From: Methylobacter sp.
GTDB lineage: Bacteria > Pseudomonadota > Gammaproteobacteria > Methylococcales > Methylomonadaceae
Assembly (NCBI GenBank): GCA_023229605.1
Contig: JALNYY010000024.1
Location: forward strand, 1 to 38,690
Direction of reading: 5' to 3'
Length of the DNA stretch: 38,690 nucleotides
The notes below the pieces were generated by a model. It was not told the origin of the DNA. It did not search any database and saw only the letters and a program-made list of their open reading frames with translations. A program made the position numbers and the translations under genes. This document shows positions 36,146 to 38,690 of the stretch, piece by piece. How positions within the stretch are numbered: the first letter of the stretch is position 1; each line of letters opens with the position of its first letter.

Positions 36146-36485
36146 ACCGGCCATCGAAGTTCTGAACAGGAACTGACTCGATGTCAATCCCTTCGAGGCA
36201 GCGGATATTGATGGCAGCCATGCGATTGCCCTTTGGGTCAACCCCTTCGCCATAGGGATGAATGCCGCAAATAGGACAGAAGCGGTGCTTGATAGTATGC
36301 TTGTTGAAAGTGTATGTACTTGCCGCATTTTCTGGGCTTAGCAGATGAAGCTGCTCACGCGGTACAAACCACAAGAGGGAACCCTTGCGAGAGCAAATTG
36401 AGCAATTGCATGCAACCACTCCGTTGATTTCACCTTCTACCTCGAACGCGACTTTCCCGCAGTGACAGCTACCGTTGTATTTCAT
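36138..36485 (-). CDS. cassette gene: GFA-family (CENP-V/glutathione-dependent formaldehyde-activating-like) protein
   Basis: This 115-residue protein has the full set of zinc-binding cysteines of the GFA fold: GSCHCGKVAFEVEGE at the start, CNCSICSRKG in the middle and FCPICGIHPYGEG after it. It includes the family TYTFNKHTIKHRFCP. The first described member speeds the reaction of glutathione with formaldehyde, though most members are uncharacterised. It lies between an intact attC-like site (36548) and a degenerate one (36079). Confidence 0.88.
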   Translation of the reverse strand: MKYNGSCHCGKVAFEVEGEINGVVACNCSICSRKGSLLWFVPREQLHLLSPENAASTYTFNKHTIKHRFCPICGIHPYGEGVDPKGNRMAAINIRCLEGIDIESVPVQNFDGRSL

Positions 36486-36547
36486 GATTACTCTCCTCGA
36501 TAATAGGGCGCTTCTTAATGGATCAGTCGTGACCCGAATTCAGAACT

Positions 36548-36610
36548 ACCTAACGTAAAGTTGAGGGGCGCGCCGCTTTTAGCGCGTCCCTCTCGAACGC
36601 AATGTTATGC
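36548..36610 (-). repeat. attC-like site downstream of the Cys-rich unknown cassette gene
   Basis: On the minus strand it begins GCATAAC (36604-36610) and ends GTTAGGT (36548-36554), 63 bases in all. Arms GAGAGGGACGCGC and GGCGCGCCCCTCAAC pair around a short TAAAAG loop. It is almost identical to the site at 38299. The stop of the upstream gene lies four bases before it. Confidence 0.85.
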
Positions 36611-36614
36611 ATTG

Positions 36615-37265
36615 CTACTTGATCTGTGGGACACCCTGAATGTGCTTTAACCATTTGTTTACGCCATTTTTTTGAGCTTGATTGATTTCCCCGTTCTTCA
36701 CAAGAGCTCGCCTAATGTCGCTAAGAAATTTAATTTTTTCGGCTGGTAGTCGCTTGATGCCAACGTCTATCCAGAAAAGGTAGTTGTAGCATTTCTGAAG
36801 ATTAGCCAGCCTAAGACTTTCCGGGGCCTTTGTTTCGATATTGTTTATGTGGCGAAGCTCGGCATCAGTAAGTGATTCGGTTTTAGATTTGTCGTAGTAG
36901 TTCTTTAATACCGAATAGGAGGTCTGCATATCTCCGGCAAGTTTTTCTTCTCGGAGGAGCAGATACTCAAGCGCCAGTCGATTAGGGGCTGCGGAGGCGT
37001 TATTACCAGAAACGCTGGCCCCGCTCCCGCCGCCAGAACCTCCACTTTTTCCATTGGGTAGAGTGAACCTCGTTAGGTCGGGGATGCCTGTAAGGGTGTA
37101 GTTAGCGCCGATATTATCTTTAGCGCACGTTGGGCCCGCATATGCAATTTTTCCCGACTCCTCATCTTCAAGGACATATGCTTTTAACGAAGTAAGAAAC
37201 TTTGGACAGAAATCGCACTTTCTTGTTATCTCTGTAAGGTCTTTTCGTAAAGGCTTATAGGCCAC
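36615..37265 (-). CDS. cassette gene: unknown protein with an N-terminal Cys motif
   Basis: This protein of about 217 residues has a small possible zinc site near the start (ITRKCDFCPKFL, later GPTCAKDN), a Gly/Ser-rich linker (GKSGGSGGGSGASVSGN) and a helical C-terminal half (residues 110-217) with LALEYLLLREEKLAGDMQ. I chose the GTG at 37265, which has AGGAG six bases upstream and lies inside the cassette. An ATG at 37331 would require reading through the attC-like site. No family is recognised; the Cys motif and helical tail would fit a nucleic-acid-binding protein. Confidence 0.65.
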   Translation of the reverse strand: MAYKPLRKDLTEITRKCDFCPKFLTSLKAYVLEDEESGKIAYAGPTCAKDNIGANYTLTGIPDLTRFTLPNGKSGGSGGGSGASVSGNNASAAPNRLALEYLLLREEKLAGDMQTSYSVLKNYYDKSKTESLTDAELRHINNIETKAPESLRLANLQKCYNYLFWIDVGIKRLPAEKIKFLSDIRRALVKNGEINQAQKNGVNKWLKHIQGVPQIK

Positions 37266-37277
37266 GGCGACTCCTAG

Positions 37278-37401
37278 GCATAACGTTGAGGTAAGGGGCG
37301 CGCCGCTCACTGAGCTTAAACGAAGCCACAAAACCTTGATAAAAAACTGAACTTCAAAACCGCCACAGGGCTGCGCGTCCCATTTGACCGCACTGTTAGG
37401 C
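37278..37401 (-). repeat. long attC-like site downstream of the 248-residue cassette gene
   Basis: On the minus strand it begins GCCTAAC (37395-37401) and ends GTTATGC (37278-37284), 124 bases in all. Outer arms contain ATGGGACGCGC and GGCGCGCCCCTTACC. The central part shares AAACGAAGCCAC and ACCTTGATAAAAAAC with the site at 35459. Both core triplets are intact. Confidence 0.85.
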
Positions 37402-37417
37402 TAAATCTATAAATCGA

Positions 37418-37485
37418 ATAGGATGTGCCGACGAAGGAGGCGCATCGCTCGCGATTGATGCGCTTCGTACCTCAGCACATCCTAT
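37418..37485. repeat. 68-base palindromic repeat element inside a cassette
   Basis: ATAGGATGTGC (37418-37428) pairs with GCACATCCTAT (37475-37485); inner stems ACGAAG/CTTCGT and GCGCATC/GATGCGC close on a short GCTCGC loop. It looks like a REP- or MITE-type dispersed hairpin. It sits between the stop of the 248-residue gene and its attC-like site, so it is part of the cassette. It could also stop transcription. Confidence 0.7.
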
Positions 37486-37530
37486 GGTCCTATCGCCCTA
37501 CCCATCCTACCGTGCTTACCAAGCCGCACA

Positions 37531-38277
37531 TTATGAATTTAATTTAGACAAGCACAGCCGAAGCGCGTCTGCAATATCTCGTCTATTCATTATTCTATAA
37601 GTGCCATCCGTTTCAATTAGCTCGTGATCTATTGCGCCGCACCACATATTTATTCTTGGACGACCGGGAGCCCTTGGTATCATACGGCTCTTTTTTGGTG
37701 CTTCATGCTTGGCTAGGTTTATCCTGTAAATATTAACCATCTCGAAAACTTTTCTTAATTCATTCCAAGTATTTTCAATTGCATCACGATATGTTGCGTT
37801 ATTGATATAAAGTTCTCGCTGCTCTTTTCTTATTCTAACTGTCATGTTTAAAGGATCATCATCTAAAATTTTCCCATAGCGTTCCTTAAGCTTATCTTTC
37901 TGGTGCTTGCTTACATTCTGGGTCTGAGGGTCATCATCCAACTCTTTTAAGCATTGAAAGTCAAAATATCGCTCTTTCCAAAGCCTCAACACCTCGTAAA
38001 GACTATAAATCCACATTTGAGAAAGTGCTGAAGTTATTAGAACCAAGTTTGCTGTATCTTCATCTCTGTTGTATGCGTCGAATAAAGAATGTTCATATTG
38101 TGCGATAACAGAGTCAATTATGCCAATGTCGGTTGCTTGCATCTTTAGAAACGTGTCGTCTTCATAAAAAGGCAACTTTCTCATTCCATTGATGATTATT
38201 GAAAAGTCGATTTCATCAAAAGTCAAATATTCCCCTTGACTGAAATGCTTATTGTATTCTTGGTATGGATTGGTCAT
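37531..38277 (-). CDS. cassette gene: 248-residue protein of unknown function
   Basis: This mostly helical, charged protein has no signal peptide or membrane segment. Noticeable parts are the N-terminal YLTFDEIDFSIIINGMRKL, a central helix with QMWIYSLYEVLRLWKERYFD, a lysine- and aspartate-rich stretch (HQKDKLKERYGKILDDDP) and a C-terminal part with PGRPRINMWCGAIDHELIE. I do not recognise the family. Codon use is more AT-rich than in the core genes, consistent with acquired DNA. It lies between attC-like sites at 38299 and 37278. Confidence 0.65.
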   Translation of the reverse strand: MTNPYQEYNKHFSQGEYLTFDEIDFSIIINGMRKLPFYEDDTFLKMQATDIGIIDSVIAQYEHSLFDAYNRDEDTANLVLITSALSQMWIYSLYEVLRLWKERYFDFQCLKELDDDPQTQNVSKHQKDKLKERYGKILDDDPLNMTVRIRKEQRELYINNATYRDAIENTWNELRKVFEMVNIYRINLAKHEAPKKSRMIPRAPGRPRINMWCGAIDHELIETDGTYRIMNRRDIADALRLCLSKLNS

Positions 38278-38298
38278 CGTTTGAAGTTTAAATATAGA

Positions 38299-38361
38299 GC
38301 CTAACGTAAAGTTGAGGGGCGCGCCGCTTTTGGCGCGTCCCTCTCGAACGCCATGTTGGAC
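38299..38361 (-). repeat. attC-like site at the proximal end of the visible array
   Basis: On the minus strand it begins GTCCAAC (38355-38361) and ends GTTAGGC (38299-38305), 63 bases in all. Arms GAGAGGGACGCGCC and GGCGCGCCCCTCAAC pair around AAAAGC. It would belong to a cassette that once lay to the right. Minus-strand codons just before it (for example GWLFSEVFSAIAAS) may be the tail of a lost gene. Confidence 0.85.
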
Positions 38362-38420
38362 GAAGCCGCTATCGCGGAGAACACCTCGCTGAACAGCCAG
38401 CCGATAAAACCATTAAAATT

Positions 38421-38472
38421 TAACCTCAAGCCCTCAATCAGAGGGATCGTTTAGCATCAGATAATGAGGTTA
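38421..38472. promoter_or_regulatory. nested inverted repeat just upstream of the recombinase gene
   Basis: TAACCTCA (38421-38428) and TGAGGTTA (38465-38472) flank an inner CCCTC/GAGGG pair (38431-38435 and 38441-38445). It ends eight bases before the recombinase ATG. It could be an operator, a recombinase binding site, or the end of an inserted element. Confidence 0.45.
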
Positions 38473-38479
38473 CCAAACA

Positions 38480-38690
38480 ATGACATCGTCCGAAACAGAT
38501 TTCAAGCAAAACTATCAAACCCATCTTAAACACCTTAAGCTCAAAGGGCTCCAGCCTAAAACGATAGAGGCCTATTCCCGTGCCATGCGCCGCATAGGCG
38601 CTTATTTCGACTATCAAATTAACGATCTATCCGAGCCCCAGTTGACCGATTATTTCAGCGATTTGTTGGAATCCCATTCCTGGAGCAGCG
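38480..38690 (+). CDS. tyrosine recombinase, N-terminal part (runs off the window)
   Basis: The first 70 codons encode a SAM-like core-binding domain of tyrosine recombinases: YQTHLKHLKLKGLQPKTIEA, then YSRAMRRIGAYFDYQINDLS and LTDYFSDLLES. The catalytic domain lies outside the window, so neither the Arg-His-Arg-Tyr set nor the extra helix that marks integron integrases can be checked. It is divergent from the cassette array, like an intI gene. The N-terminus, however, lacks the RTExxYxxWIxRFIxFH pattern common in IntI, and looks more like recombinases carried by other transposable elements. I see no Shine-Dalgarno beyond GAGG at 38467. Confidence 0.75.
   Translation, partial: MTSSETDFKQNYQTHLKHLKLKGLQPKTIEAYSRAMRRIGAYFDYQINDLSEPQLTDYFSDLLESHSWSS

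Noticed and set aside
36065..36328. An 87-codon minus-strand open frame overlapping the GFA gene
   Set aside because: It is out of frame with a clear GFA protein and has no family features of its own.

Overview
The window looks like a gammaproteobacterial chromosome of moderate GC content. The gene content and neighbour orders (clpS-clpA next to infA, nudJ-mnmA-purB, a SmbP-like metal-binding protein, a DUF6494 protein, an mepK/ldtD pair) suggest a methanotroph-like member of the Methylococcales. That placement is an inference from gene content; no rRNA or other taxonomic marker is present.

Positions 1-19.5 kb are mostly conserved housekeeping genes: polyphosphate kinase coupled to a peptide deformylase, infA, the ClpS/ClpA protease pair, nudJ-mnmA-purB, a family 25 glycosyltransferase, a periplasmic SmbP-like protein, a RibD-C-type reductase, a DCC-family protein, aconitase A divergent from fumarase C, a MazG-like protein, a DUF6494 protein, an APH-kinase/ATPase fusion and RlmA. 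From 19.6 to 23.6 kb the content becomes accessory: a second small helical exported protein, a coding remnant, an exported protein built of three near-identical 81-residue repeats, a 785-bp gene-poor stretch, and a two-gene neprosin locus. In that locus the propeptide domain and the catalytic domain of a glutamic peptidase are separate, adjacent, separately exported proteins. From 23.6 to 33.9 kb core genes return: an NTF2-fold protein, glnS, rlmJ, an RMD1-family protein, a QEGLA-motif putative metallopeptidase, the murein enzymes MepK and LdtD, and a beta-CASP metallo-beta-lactamase.

From about 33.95 kb to 38.36 kb the window holds an integron-type gene cassette array. Small unrelated genes, nearly all on the minus strand, are separated by related imperfect palindromes with attC-like ends (GTTRRRY / RYYYAAC cores and GGGGCGCGCC-type arms). 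Cargo includes a glyoxalase-fold (VOC) protein, a P-loop kinase, a GFA-family protein and several unknown proteins. At least two sites have altered core triplets, so some neighbouring cassettes may be locked together. The window ends in the 5' part of a tyrosine recombinase gene, divergent from the array as an integron integrase would be. Its visible N-terminus does not look like a typical IntI, so it may belong to another mobile element inserted at the array edge.

The strongest candidates for unusual biology are the split neprosin system (22120-23562) and the cassette array with its edge recombinase (33950-38690).
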